A DNA stretch of 64,000 nucleotides from Prunus persica (lineage: Eukaryota; Streptophyta; Magnoliopsida; Rosales; Rosaceae), in the NCBI RefSeq assembly GCF_000346465.2, contig NC_034014.1, positions 16,597,191 through 16,661,190 of the forward strand, given 5' to 3'. Every line of letters begins with the position of its first letter. Position 1 is the stretch's first letter. The translations under genes and the position numbers were made by a program. A model generated the notes under the pieces. It did no database searches. It worked only from the letters and a program-made list of their open reading frames with translations, and was not told where the DNA came from. Below, piece by piece: positions 37,005 through 48,099 of the stretch.

Positions 37005-39164
37005 CTGTGAAATAAACCAATAATTGAATTATATTTGGATTGAATCACATTTTTAGAGAAATCTAGGTTATCACAGGATGAGAAAAAGATGACAAAATTT
37101 ACATCACTATATGAAATCCTGTTTATATTTTTAATACCATACACATTCAAGTAAGAACTCTACAGCATAAATAGCACTTTATCAGCATGGTTGCTAGTTA
37201 ATCATTCTTAGTTTCTATTTTGGCAAAACCTGATTAATGTCCTTTTTTTTTTTTTTTTTGCTTGTTTAGAATGCAACAGCCAACAGCAATTCTAACAGCA
37301 GATAAAAAACAGAAACAGTAGAATAAAACAGAAACAGCAGAATGCAACAGCCAACAGCCAACAGCCAACAGCAGATAAAAAACAGAAAATTTTTAGAACG
37401 CAATAGCCAACAGCAGATAAAAAACAGAAATTTTTTTCAATAAAAAAAAAAGCATGCTTAATCTTTGGTTTCCAATGTTTTATCCAAAAACCTAAAATCA
37501 AAGTAACAAAATAAATGAACCCAAATTCGTAAAAAATAACTAAATAAAGCATTATAGATTACCCAAGAACCTAAAATCAAAATAACCAAATAAATGAACC
37601 CAACTCTACAAAGGGCGAAAAATCTCCTAACCAACAACCGATTATGCAATTATGCATAATTTTCAAAGATCTTAAGTTCATCACGGGAAGCTTTCAGATA
37701 CAAAATTATGCATTCCCAGTAACAGACCTCTCAAACTTTGGTCTGCAAAATATCCATTCTAGACCATCATTTTCAAAGATCCTCCTATGTCTCATCCTTT
37801 AAAAAGATTTATACCAAAAAAGTATTGCTCTCATGAGCTATAATTCATACCTTTGTAGGTGCTTTAGCCTTTCAAGTGATAGAAGAGAGACTGAAAAAGG
37901 AAAGAAATGGCTCTTCAATCAATCTTCTAACAGAAGACTTTGCACAAAAATAAACCTAAGGATTCAAAATTCCAACTATGCGGCCTATATGAATTTACTT
38001 TCTAACATATCATTCATATTTCCACAAAGACCAAAATTCCATACATACAGAACAATCCTCTACAGAAGCATTTTGACCTAATTTATACCTAATTTATACT
38101 GTTTTGGAAACTTAAATGAAACTACAACTCAAGTCCATATGTAACTGTCCATGTATAATACAAATATGGGTCTTCTGCATTAATGATGCAGAAAGCACTC
38201 AAGCTAACGAATATTCCCACCAAAAAATGCAAGAAAATGGTTGGCCTCATTGTATCAGCTTCTATATATTAATCCTTGAAATTTCTGAATTCTGCAGAAA
38301 TTAAAGAACATGTCCGCACAAAAACTAATTAGTATCGAATATCGATTGGCGAAGGCAAGACAATCATAGTTGTGGAGTACATAGTTAGAAAGATGAATGT
38401 GCATACATACTGATAGAAGCAAGTCAGTTCTATTTGATTCTTTCATCTAAGATAAAATAATTGCCAATTTCTATTTTGACCCAAAAAAAAAAAAAAAGTC
38501 TCTTGACAAAAAATTCCTTGACAAAAAACTAAAAGAAAGAACAGAGATTTCAATTATTAGGATTTTCAGAAAATACTGAACAGAATAAAGGGAAGTAAAT
38601 GAAACATTCCAATTTATATGGCTAGAATTGCTTAATGAAAGCAGAGGCCTGAGTACTCAAACAATTGTCTAATGCAGTATCACATGAATGGTTAGAAAGA
38701 GTTTTCCATTTTGCAGACCTATGCCTTAGATCAACCATTATTAGGGTGCAAAGACTAATTTGATGATCAATACCAAGGACAAAAATATTGATGCCTTATA
38801 ACTGTTTCTTTCTTTCTTTCTTTCCGCTGCATTCAAGAACTTTCACTTATTGCCTTAATTAAATTTCTTCTTTCCTTAGTTTATAACTATTATCATAATA
38901 CTGATGGGTAGCTAATACAACATTTACATTGAAGGTTCAGATGTCAAAATTCCCCAGCAATTATTGAAAGAAATACTTGGGAATGGAAGGTATAGTGCTA
39001 TCACTCTTGTCTTTCTTTTTCTCTCTCACTCATACAAACACATATATTCTATTGTTCCAAACAACTAATACTCTAATAATTAGAATGAAATAGGAAGCAC
39101 GGAAGGTTGTATGAGCGAAAATATAAATAAAGAAAGAGCTGAAGCTGCGAAGAATGATGCAAAA
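37005..39164. other. Helitron interior, no gene seen
   Basis: AT-rich non-coding DNA between the presumed 5' exons of RepHel. A short GCCAACAGCCAACAGCAGATAA-like simple repeat lies at 37265-37430. No captured host gene could be recognised, but short captured exons cannot be excluded without a search. Confidence 0.4.
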
Positions 39165-39896
39165 TTACCACTCTTCAATTTAAAAATAGTTTTAGCTGCA
39201 ACAAACAACTTCAGACAGAAGATTTGACCCTGTTTTATAAGGCAAAACCTCTCTAACCACATGACATACATCTAACTCCACGTGAACATGATTTATTCTA
39301 CAACAATGATTATCAATTTTCTAATTGCTCATATTCCTAACCCTAATCATCACAAACCCAAAATTAACTCTAAAAATTTCAAATAAGCATGGTACTAAAC
39401 CAATTTCCAACTTACTTAGTGAAGTCTTTTCTATAAGTGATAGTTGTTGAAGAAAAAGGGAAATGAAAATAAGCTTTTAGTGCATAAGTACATTGAAGCA
39501 AAACATGAAGAGAATCCAATATATAACTTCAATATATAACTTTAATTTTCTATAAGTGTTGATCTAAATTTACATCCCTTACCACTCTTCAATTTAAAAA
39601 TAGTTTTAGCTACAACAAACAACTTCAGAGAAAAGATTTGACCCTGTTTTATAAGGCAAAACCTCTCTAACCACATGACATATATCTAACTCCATGTGAA
39701 CGTGATTTATTCTACAACAATGATTATCAATTTTCTAATTGCTCATTTCCCTAACCCTAATCATCACAAACTCAAAATTAATTCTAAAAATTTCAAATAA
39801 GCATGGTACTAAACCAATTTCCAACTTACTTAGTGAAGTCTTTTCTATAAATGATAGTTGTTAAGGAAAAACGAAAACGAAAATAAGCTTTTAGTG
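39165..39896. repeat. Direct duplication of about 320 bp in the Helitron
   Basis: The segments 39165-39486 and 39579-39896 (offset 414 bp) are nearly identical, starting TTACCACTCTTCAATTTAAA and ending AAAATAAGCTTTTAGTG. Neither codes for a recognisable protein. Confidence 0.85.
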
Positions 39897-41574
39897 TATA
39901 TGCACAGCACAGAAATTGCATGTAGCTTTCCGATTTTTATCCCAAGTTCGTTCCTGTGGAATCACAAAACTACATATGCACAGCACAGCACAGGGTACCA
40001 TTCCCATCATTTATCATTGACTACAACTAAAAAATGGCTCTGAAATGCCAGCAAAAAATTAGATATAAAAGAAAACAGAAGCCAAACAAACGCAAAAATT
40101 CACACACATTCAATCACAAAAGAAGCGTAAAATATGGAGCACCAATCAACGGTATGACTCAAACGAATCAAAATTTAGTTAAAAATAAAAATGTCCAAGA
40201 GCTATAGAGAAAATCTCACCAAATCCAACACGTTAATAATTTCTTTTCCTTAAACACAAAAATAGCAAAGCAAAAAAAAGGGGGGGAAAAACAGTTCCAC
40301 CTTTCCATCCATTTCCTATATTAACCATTTTCAGTTTTGAAAAAAGTTGGGAATCTCATTGCACTGTTAGCGGTTCAAAATAAGCAAATTAAAGAAAACA
40401 GAGGAAAAGATTGAATGTCAAGATGAAGAGTGTGATAAAAGGAGAAGACAAATAAAAATTCTCAAGATTCGCAGGTATTGCATTTGGAATTTCCCTTTTC
40501 CACCACCAAATGTCAGTTTGTGTGTTGGCTCTCTATGAGGTTAACAATTCTGTCATTCAATATACCAAAGTTTCTCTTTTTTTATTTTTTTTCTTCTTCT
40601 GTTTTATTTTACAATAAACAAAAGAAAACCATGCTCAAGAAAATTTAATAATAAACTTTTTAGAAGCAAGACAAACGAAAAATAGAGCATGAAAGATGTG
40701 TCTGTGTGATGGATGTACTAATATGACATGAAAGTTAAAAAAAAGGAAAAAAAAAATACCCAGGAATTAATCCAATAAAAGTATCAGATCAATTGAAATA
40801 TTATAAAATGATTCTTTAGTTCTAACCTTTGTAAACAAAACAATAGCTAATGTATATGGATCCTCAATTGAAAACAAAACTAATAATAAAATTCAGAGTA
40901 AAAACAACAACAAAAGCGTACATATCAAATTACAACCTTGTAATCCAGAGGCTTTCTTTACCTGTACACTGGCTCTGTTCCACAACAGCAGCAAGGGCAA
41001 TCGCAAGCCTTTCTTCACACACAAACAGTCACCTGCCATTACCAATTCAAAAGCATGTTCAATCCCATCATAGGGGAGAAATACAATCAAAATTAATAAA
41101 AGGGACGAAAAATCAAGAGAGATGGAAGCCTGTTTCTATTTCAAAGAACGAAAGATCTCAAAGAATGAAAAATCTCAAAATTAACAGGGGAGAAATGCAA
41201 ATCCTGTTTCTATTTCAAAGAACGAAAAATCTGCCAGCCAACAATAAAATTCATGAAATAAAAACGGGATGCATACCTGAAGACAAAGGATGCAGAAATT
41301 CGAAAGCAAGAGAGATGGAAGTCTGAGTGGAAGGCTGTAGAAAGGATGAAAAATCTTCCCACCAGAAATCTCTCAGACGAAGAGCAAAAGTGCGGCTGGA
41401 TTTGCAGCACACCTCCCAAACAAAGATCGACGGCTCCCCATGCATGTGCAGATCTTCCATGGCTGCCCCCCAACCAGCTGGTTCGAAACGAACTGAAAAT
41501 GGGGGCTTCTGTGAGCGGACGAAGGGCTATCAACGAAGGAGAAGGGGCAAAAATGGAAACAGCAGAAGCTGTTT
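39897..41574. other. Helitron 5' interior
   Basis: AT-rich to 40850, then more balanced DNA that repeats the phrase TTTCAAAGAACGAAAGATCTC at about 41130-41235. The 158-codon plus frame at 40850-41326 and the 107-codon minus frame at 41210-41533 overlap each other and show no domain. A CAG-GTATGC donor on the minus strand near 41280 could end a 5' leader exon of RepHel. Confidence 0.4.
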
Positions 41575-41710
41575 AGTCAAGGGCAGTTTCGTCAATTTAC
41601 TGTGCTGAAGAAAAAACAAAACAAAAACAGCAGCAAAATGAGGGGCATTTCCGTCATTACACTGTGCTTAGCTACAGTGTTTAGTTACATTGGGTTTTAG
41701 TATATATAGA
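41575..41710 (-). other. Helitron 5' terminal region
   Basis: Reading inward from TCTATATATAC, two related blocks share CACTGT or CAGTGT and a GACGGAAATGCCC or GACGAAACTGCCC phrase. This AT-rich TC end is typical of plant Helitrons. Confidence 0.65.
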
Positions 41711-42029
41711 ATTTCCCAGCCAACTTAGCTAAACATGCAAGATAAAACTAGGTAGCCAATCTAAGTCTAGTTTGGAAATTGGGCATAGGGAGCGCTAAAA
41801 GGGGTATGAGGATTAGAAGGACAAGATTACCCTTAACAGAAGCCACATGTGTCATTCATGTGGTGTTTTTAACGAGTATTTGGATGGAATTGTGAAAAAG
41901 CTAAGAATAAAAGCGAAATTGGGGACTAAATTTAATACTGAAGCAAAATTGACTGAAAAATTAATTTAAAATAATTATTTCGATAGTCGAAATAGTTCAA
42001 GGGATAATCCGCAGTTTATCTTAAATAAA
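41711..42029. other. Host DNA between Helitron and U14 promoter
   Basis: About 320 bp with no gene. It separates the Helitron's 5' end from the promoter motifs of the snoRNA cluster. Confidence 0.5.
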
Positions 42030-42156
42030 AGCCCAATCCGAAAAATGCCACTTCATGTAAAGGTTCTCAAATCGTCTAGATTGTTCCACGAACCAATCGT
42101 AGCCGTCTAATCCCACGAAACCCTAAAATCCCCACCTCGTCTGATCTGTATAAATA
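42030..42156 (+). promoter_or_regulatory. U14 cluster promoter: site II, telo-box and TATA
   Basis: AGCCCA (site II TGGGCT on the minus strand) at 42030-42035, the telo-box AAACCCTAA at 42118-42126 and TATAAATA at 42149-42156 lie in this order. This trio is typical of plant snoRNA and ribosomal protein promoters, which are co-regulated with growth. A CT-rich leader follows. Confidence 0.75.
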
Positions 42157-42329
42157 AAACCCCTCCTCCTTCCTCTCCCTCGTATCTCCCTTCTACCTTG
42201 TAAAATCCTCTTGATTGGGTTGCTCTGATTTCGTCTTCGCTTGCGTATTATCTGTTGTAGATGTGTTTCTGTATTCTTGTTTTCTTCTGTTGCTTGCTGT
42301 GTATTGGTCTGTGGGTTGTGATAATGAAC

Positions 42330-42456
42330 GGTCGATGATGATAGATCCAAAGGCTTGTTTCTCAAGAACATTCGCAGTGGCCGCCTAAGTGCTTTCGCCT
42401 TTCGCCGGGCTTGAGAGCGTGTGCTGCTTTTATCCTTCCTTGGATGTCTGAGACTT
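42330..42456 (+). ncRNA. snoRNA U14: U14 C/D-box snoRNA, copy 1
   Basis: Box C ATGATGA at 42335-42341 and box D CTGA at 42448-42451. The conserved ACATTCGCAGT domain pairs with the 5' part of 18S rRNA, and CCTTCCTTGGATGT right before box D is complementary to the 18S sequence ACATCCAAGGAAGG. By the fifth-base rule this directs 2'-O-methylation of the cytosine equivalent to human C462 and yeast C414, the known U14 target. U14 also aids 18S processing in the nucleolus. It is the first of three in one probable transcript, released by processing. The spacing is slightly longer than in copy 3. Confidence 0.9.
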
Positions 42457-42814
42457 TTTTCTCTGCTTCTCTGTTTTTCTATGTGCATTCTGTATTTAAT
42501 GGTTGGTTTTTATTCTGGGTTTTCGATTTTGTTATCGGTGAGAAATATATTTGGTTCATGCCCACTATTCTTGATTTAGGGTTTGGGGATGAACGGGTTT
42601 GATCTTTTCTCCATTCACTTTTGTAAGCTGTTTTCTGTTTTTTTCTGGCTGATCATTGTTGGATGGGATGGATTAATTTATCTCAATTACCCAATGATTT
42701 TCAGTTAAACATAATTATTTATTTATTTATTTTTGTTTATAATTTTTTGATACCTGGGTTTTAAACCTCTATTGTTCATGGTTATTTTGTTGTGATTATT
42801 TTATTGAATATTAT

Positions 42815-42937
42815 AATCAATGATGACAAAACTAAGGCTTGTTTCTCAAGAACATTCGCAGTGGCCGCCTAAGAGCTTTCGCCACGCCAGGCTTGAGAGC
42901 TAATGCTGCTTTATCCTTCCTTGGATGTCTGAGATTT
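42815..42937 (+). ncRNA. snoRNA U14: U14 C/D-box snoRNA, copy 2
   Basis: Box C ATGATGA at 42820-42826 and box D CTGA at 42929-42932. Both 18S-complementary domains are kept unchanged. It differs from the other copies in the central loop (CCACGCC, and one T fewer in the CTGCTTTATC run), which lies outside the pairing domains, so it is likely functional. It lies about 480 bp after copy 1. Confidence 0.9.
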
Positions 42938-43130
42938 TGCAAAAGAAAAATCCTCTGGTTTTTTAAATTTTTTGCTGTAAATTGGTTTTCTGCTTGGTTT
43001 CGGGATTTCCATTAATGTAGCAAGTTGTTTTTAAAATCTAGCATAAATTGTTGAAATTTGGTTTGGCAAAATTTATGTTTTCGTTCAGTTTTAAAATCCC
43101 ATTTAAATGTGCTGTATGTTTGGTTTGAAT

Positions 43131-43255
43131 CACCTGTGATGACAAATCTAAGGCTTGTTTCTCAAGAACATTCGCAGTGGCCGCCTAAGAGCTTTCGCCT
43201 TCGCCAGGCTTGAGAGCTTGTGCTGCTTTTATCCTTCCTTGGATGTCTGAGGCTG
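43131..43255 (+). ncRNA. snoRNA U14: U14 C/D-box snoRNA, copy 3
   Basis: Box C GTGATGA at 43136-43142 (the best fit to the consensus) and box D CTGA at 43247-43250. Both rRNA-pairing domains are intact. It lies about 315 bp after copy 2. All three are in the same direction, as in known plant polycistronic U14 clusters. Confidence 0.9.
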
Positions 43256-44757
43256 ATTTTCTTATACAATCAATCAATCAAATTGGCATTCTAGTTATGT
43301 TTCTTGTTTTACATCTACTGTTTTTACAAGTTGGTGTTGCTTTTCAACTGGTGCTGATTAATCACATGAAACAGTCCCTGATTCCTATTTCTACCGGAAA
43401 TTTTAGCACTGGAGACATTGAAAATAAGAACATTTATAATTTAAAATAAAGACATTGAGAGGGAGAAGTTAGAGTACTTTGATGCTTGGAACAATTGGTG
43501 GTTGAAGAGTTAAAAGGCTTCCATAATTTGAAAGGATGGGAACAAGTATTCTTCCACCATGCCATTAATAAGTTGAGAGAAAGTAATTAAGGTCACAAAC
43601 TTTGTGCCATATTGTTGAGCTGTGTGAAAATAGTTTCTTTCGAATTTGTTCCACGAGAAATCAGCTTTGAAATGAATTAATCTGCCAAACTTCATTAGAC
43701 AGCATGTAATGTAGACTCAATTGATTAAGTCATAAGCCTTTTCAATTGAGCCTTTTCATTTTCTAAAATTGGGAAGAGTTCCTCATCGGGAATAGTCCCC
43801 CAATTCTTTGAATAGCTTGGAGCTTGGATGATGCCATTTGTGCTTGGAGTCTCAACAGCTTGCTCTATTTCCACCATGTAAAAAGGCTGGTCAAAACATT
43901 GGTTTCTCGAATTTTTTCCTAAAATCTGAGACAAAATACGGACAAAGACTGAATCATGAGTTTTCCCAGATGCCAGTGCTATTTTTAATCTTACCGATTT
44001 TGAATCCTCTTCCTTCTCCAGATTTTGTCTCTAATTTAAGTTTTCTGGGCCCATAAAGTAGGGCTGGATATTTTAAACCTAGTTTTGATGGGCTAAATAT
44101 AATAAAAACCTTTAGCTTATGGGCAAAACTTACTTGAGCCGAAAGCTGCATTGGGATAAAGCCCCAGGCAGCTATACACAGTTCCGCCCTTTCATGTAGG
44201 TGTTTCCATATCTTTGAGTGCCTTCAATAATTTCAAAATGGTTATAAATAAAAGTATTTGGGGGTGGTGAGAATTCACCCAACTCGGGCGCCTTAAGAAG
44301 TACAAGCGGCCGGAGTAAATTCGAGCGCAGCTAGAGTCTATGTGGCTAGGCCGTGGCCGGCAGATGGGTTGGGTTGTGTGGAAGCTTGGCTGAAGAAGAC
44401 GGCTCAGTTTGTAGTTGAAGATAGGCCCAGGATTTATTTGCAAAGTTGGGCCGGATGGAACTGGGCATGACCGAAGGAGATGGGCTGGAGAGTGCGGTAG
44501 AGCTTCTCAATTGTAGGGCTGGCAGCCGTTGGTGCAGGAGCTTGCGAGGCATGGCCGGGTGTTGGAAGATGCAGCCGGGCTGGGAGTTCGAAATCTTGTC
44601 GGGACCTTGAAGCTTAGAGGCTGTAGCAATCCGGGCTGCACAAGTTTGCGGTCGGATGGAGCTAGGAGGGCTGGAGAGTGACTAGAATTGCGGCTGGAGA
44701 CTTAGACCACGTTGTGTTCTAAGTGCGGCCGGGTCTTTTGTTTGGGCCTAATTTGGC
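43256..44757. other. No recognised gene
   Basis: After the snoRNAs the DNA is unassigned. Minus frames at 43725-43934 and 43510-43695 have fairly protein-like composition (for example GTIPDEELFPILENEKAQL), but I know no family for them and they lack clear starts. The stretch 44170-44760 is GC-rich and low in frames, likely old transposon sequence. Confidence 0.35.
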
Positions 44758-45236
44758 AAAAAATGCTAGAGTGGGGCTTCTAATTTTTTAATAATGGGCG
44801 GTAGATTTTTCAAAAACAAGATCTTTTATTTTAAAATGTAAAGAAAAAGGGAAGTTATCTATTTTGGCAGAAAAGACCATCAGTAGTCAGTTTTCGAGAT
44901 TTTACAAATATGAAAACCTCAACAAATTTATGGAGAGCTCTGATCAAGCAGAACAGGTACCACAGTGCAATTCCCGCTCAGTATTTCACCATATGGGTGG
45001 AAGACAAACCTGTGAAATCCACTACATCTCAAGAGATCATCACCTTCATAGAAGAGCAGCCCAGGACATATAGGTGCTTTTGAATACACTGTAATGCCTT
45101 TTGGCTTAAGAAATGCAGGAGTCACTTATCAAAGAGCCTCTCATATTTATAAAAAATGCTGGAGTGGGGCTTCTAATCTTTTAATAATGGGCGGCAGATT
45201 TTCCTAAAACAAGATCTTTTATTTTAAAATACAAAG
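44758..45236 (+). repeat. 86 bp direct repeats flanking a gypsy RT fragment
   Basis: The segments 44758-44843 and 45151-45236 are near-identical (starting AAAAAATGCTRGAGTGGGGC). Between them 45073-45138 reads GAFEYTVMPFGLRNAGVTYQ on the plus strand, the conserved reverse transcriptase block of Ty3/gypsy elements. Only this small piece of RT is present. Confidence 0.75.
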
Positions 45237-45499
45237 ATCATCCGGGGGAAGAGATTGAGAACATGGATGAGTGGCGGTCGGGCTTTTTGGACTGGAGGGT
45301 TATTGTTGCGGTTGGAATGTTTTAGGTTTGGGGAGAGTTTTATATCAGCCCATTTTATATATATAATGGAACCCAAGTGGCTAGCCCCACCCATATATAC
45401 ATATATATGTAAAATTCATGTTTTGTGCCGCTGATGATTTCAATAATATTTAATACATGAATATATATATATATATATATATATTAATGAATGAATATA

Positions 45500-46407
45500 A
45501 AGATTAAATGAGTTTCCTCGGTGGACCAATTTTAGAGTTTGAGGAATTCGAAAGTTATGAAGGGCATCTTCATGCCATTCCAAAGATTGAAGTTCCAAAC
45601 CCAAGACATTGAAGTTCCAAACCCAAGACATCAATTCGAGCCCAAGATTTTCGGAGGATTATATGCACGTAACGGAGGCTTCACAAGGAAAGAAAATCTA
45701 GGAGTTTAATAACTTTGAATGGTCCAAAGCAAGGAAGAATCAAAGCATATCAGAATATTTCATTCAATACAATCCCACGGATTTAGGGGGGCCTCAGAAG
45801 GAAAGAAGTTTTAAAAGAGTTGACCTTAGGCCATTCAATGGCCAGCCCATGGGCTGACGAATGCCCTATATAAACCTCATCAAACGAAGGAAAGAGACAC
45901 ACAACATCAGACAGACAAACCTATTTTTTATCTCGCACTTTTCTTTTCCTAGACTTAGGATTTTACTTTTCAAGCACTTAGTGTAGCGAGTTCTTCATAT
46001 TTCCTAGTGTAAGTTTAAATTCTCGTTCAATTTATATTTCTTGGCATTTACATTCAAGTTTATTTCAATTGTTTTACCTTTCATTGTTATCGCACTTTTG
46101 TTAAGTTTAATTTTAAGTTTATTTAAGTTTATTTCTCTTATCGTTCTTATTGCTTTTATTTCGTTCTTGCTTTATTTATCGCTTTGATTTATTTTATCGC
46201 ACTTCAATTCTTGTCTTTACGTTTATACGCATATTTAGTTTAATTGCATTATTTTTACTTAAAACCCTAAAAATCACAAAAACATCTGTACGAAACCTAA
46301 TCATTCTCGAGCCCGAAGAAGTGAAAGAATTTAGGTCAAGATGAGGTTCCTTGCTTGGCCTTTAGTCCTTTCGTTGGTCGCCTCGGCCGAAAAGAGGGAA
46401 ACAAAAA
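45500..46407 (+). repeat. Dispersed repeat, copy A
   Basis: Shares with 48100-49032 a long series of blocks: GCCATTCAATGGCC, CCCTATATAAAC (TATA-like), CATCAGACAGACAAACC, TTTTCCTAGACTTAGGATTT, and a 3' part GAGGTTCCTTGCT. It probably represents LTR sequence of one family. The TIR element at 46408 interrupts it. Confidence 0.65.
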
Positions 46408-47160
46408 GCTTAAATATTAAAATGGTCTCTGTATTTTATTACGCTGGCTAATTTAATTCCTGTATTTTTAATTTATCCAATTTGATTCTTGTGTTTACGA
46501 TTATTAGTCAATGTGATCCATTCTGTTAAATTTCATTTAGAAATTTTAAAAAACAATTTAAATATTAATAATAACAAAATAAGAACCAACAAAAATATAA
46601 AAATTCGCCTATCTCAGCCACCACAACCCATCTCTTTTCTTTCTCTCCCCAGCAACAACCCACAACCCTGTCTATCTCTACCCAAGCCACTTTCTCCCCA
46701 CCCAAAGGCCCAACTCTAATCCATCCCAGCCCTAATATCTCCCTCTTCTCTCTCTCTCAAAAACAAAAAGAAGGCTATTACCCCCAACCAGCTCCCAGAA
46801 AGATCTTCCCCAACCCAACCATTGTCTAGCCATTTGTCCACTACTCCACTAGCTAAGCAGCCTTACCCTCCCCGACTAAGCTCATCCTTTTTTTTTTTTT
46901 TTGGAAGTTTTTTTATTTATTCTTCTAGTGTTATGTTATTGATATATTTTTAAATCAATTAATTTTTTTTCCATTTAAAAAAGCTTTATAGGTTTTCAGA
47001 AGAAAAAAAAAAGATTATCATGTTCATATATAAAAAAATTTAATGGAAGGACTAAATTGGCTAACGGTCCTAAACACAAAGACTGAATTGGCTAAATTAA
47101 AAATACTGGGACTAAATTAGCCAATGTAGTAAAATACATGGACCATTTTAATATTTAAGC
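46408..47160. mobile_element. DNA element with about 115 bp terminal inverted repeats
   Basis: The left end GCTTAAATATTAAAATGGTC is mirrored by GACCATTTTAATATTTAAGC at the right end, and the match continues with substitutions for about 115 bp. The interior (46600-46760) is C-rich and unlike the ends. Long TIRs with a foreign-looking interior suggest a non-autonomous Mutator-like (possibly Pack-MULE) element. No clean target duplication was found: the flanks are A-rich. Confidence 0.65.
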
Positions 47161-47307
47161 CATAAATAAAAGCTGAAATATAAAGTAAATAACACAGTAT
47201 TTAATGAGGTTCGACAAGTGTGCCTACGTCTCCGGGGTAGCAGCAAACTCTTTTTACTATGTATAATTGTTTGGGTGTGGTCAAAATTCACCCAATCCGC
47301 CAAGGAG

Positions 47308-47600
47308 GAATTCCTAACGGCCGAAGAATTCCTAGCGGCCGAGAATTCCTAGTGGCGCAATTCCTAGTGGCCAAGAATTCCTAGCAACTGAAGAATTCCT
47401 AGTGGCACAATTCCTAGAGGCTGAGAATTCCTAGTGGTGCAATTCCTTGCAGCCGAGAATTCCTAGCATCCGAAGAATTCCTATCGGTCGAGAATTCCTA
47501 GCGGTTGAAGAATTCCTAGTGACGCAATTCCTATCGGCCGAAGAATTCCTAGTGGCCGAGAATTCCTAGCGGCAGACTTCCTAGTCAAGAATTCCTAGCT
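47308..47600. repeat. GAATTCCTAG minisatellite
   Basis: About 18 copies of AATTCCTAGYGGCCGA-like units of 15-19 bp, most with an EcoRI site. The spacing is irregular and units alternate between GAAGAATTCC, GAGAATTCC and GCAATTCC starts. Confidence 0.9.
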
Positions 47601-47928
47601 GCCGAGGTGCTTTCTCAAAAAGGCGGCCGAGGTCTTTTGGTGACTTCTCAAAAATGCCGCTCGGTGCTTCCTTTTGCAAAAATGATCGGGCACTTCCCTC
47701 TACAAAAGTGGTCGGGCGTATCCTTAAAAAAGTGGCCGGACGTATCCTTGCAAAATTGGCCGAATGCTTCCTTTTGAAAAAATGACCGAGCACTTCTCAA
47801 AAAGTTGGGGCGGCCACTCCTTAAATACCTTGGTCAGCCACTCCTCTTATAAAAAGCTAGGCCGGGGCGAATTTTCTCCTTCGGCACCTTGGCACCCTCC
47901 TCGTAACACTTGGGCAAGCAAAGTTGGG

Positions 47929-48037
47929 CTGAGGGAGCTGAAGTTCAGCGGGAGGTATTTCCGTCGAGGGAGTTGAAGTTTAGCGGGAGTTATTTCCGCC
48001 GAGGGAGTTGAAGTTCGGCGGGAGGTATGTCCGCCAA
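47929..48037. repeat. Three tandem units of about 37 bp
   Basis: The unit GAGGGAGTTGAAGTTCAGCG followed by GGAGGTATTTCCGCC is repeated three times in a row with few changes, just beyond a degenerate GCCGGRCGTATCC repeat stretch (47600-47830). Confidence 0.85.
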
Positions 48038-48099
48038 GTTCCCAATATTCAAATATTTGAGAACTCAAAGATAGTCCAACATAGGGCCAAGCCCAACAT

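Larger units (their letters stand above)
23551..41710 (-). mobile_element. Helitron of about 18 kb with RepHel and RPA genes, entered by later elements
   Basis: On the minus strand the element begins at 41710 with TCTATATATACTAAAACCC and ends at 23551 with CTAG followed by T, preceded by a GC-rich hairpin. These are the usual TC start and CTRR end of plant Helitrons. Inside, in the same direction, lie a decayed Rep-helicase gene (35519-30594) and an RPA-like gene (30467-27868), the standard gene pair. The base outside the 5' end is T on the minus strand rather than the expected A, so that boundary may be off by a base or mutated. A 3.0 kb solo LTR (24266-27298) and a MULE-type MITE (34948-35097) were inserted later. 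Without the solo LTR the element is about 15 kb. Confidence 0.85.

Noticed and set aside
40850..41326. 158-codon plus frame in the Helitron
   Set aside because: Opposite to the Helitron genes, overlaps other frames and has repeat-derived phrases; no recognised domain.
42123..42488. 121-codon minus frame
   Set aside because: Lies antisense to the U14 promoter, leader and first snoRNA; basic low-complexity peptide.
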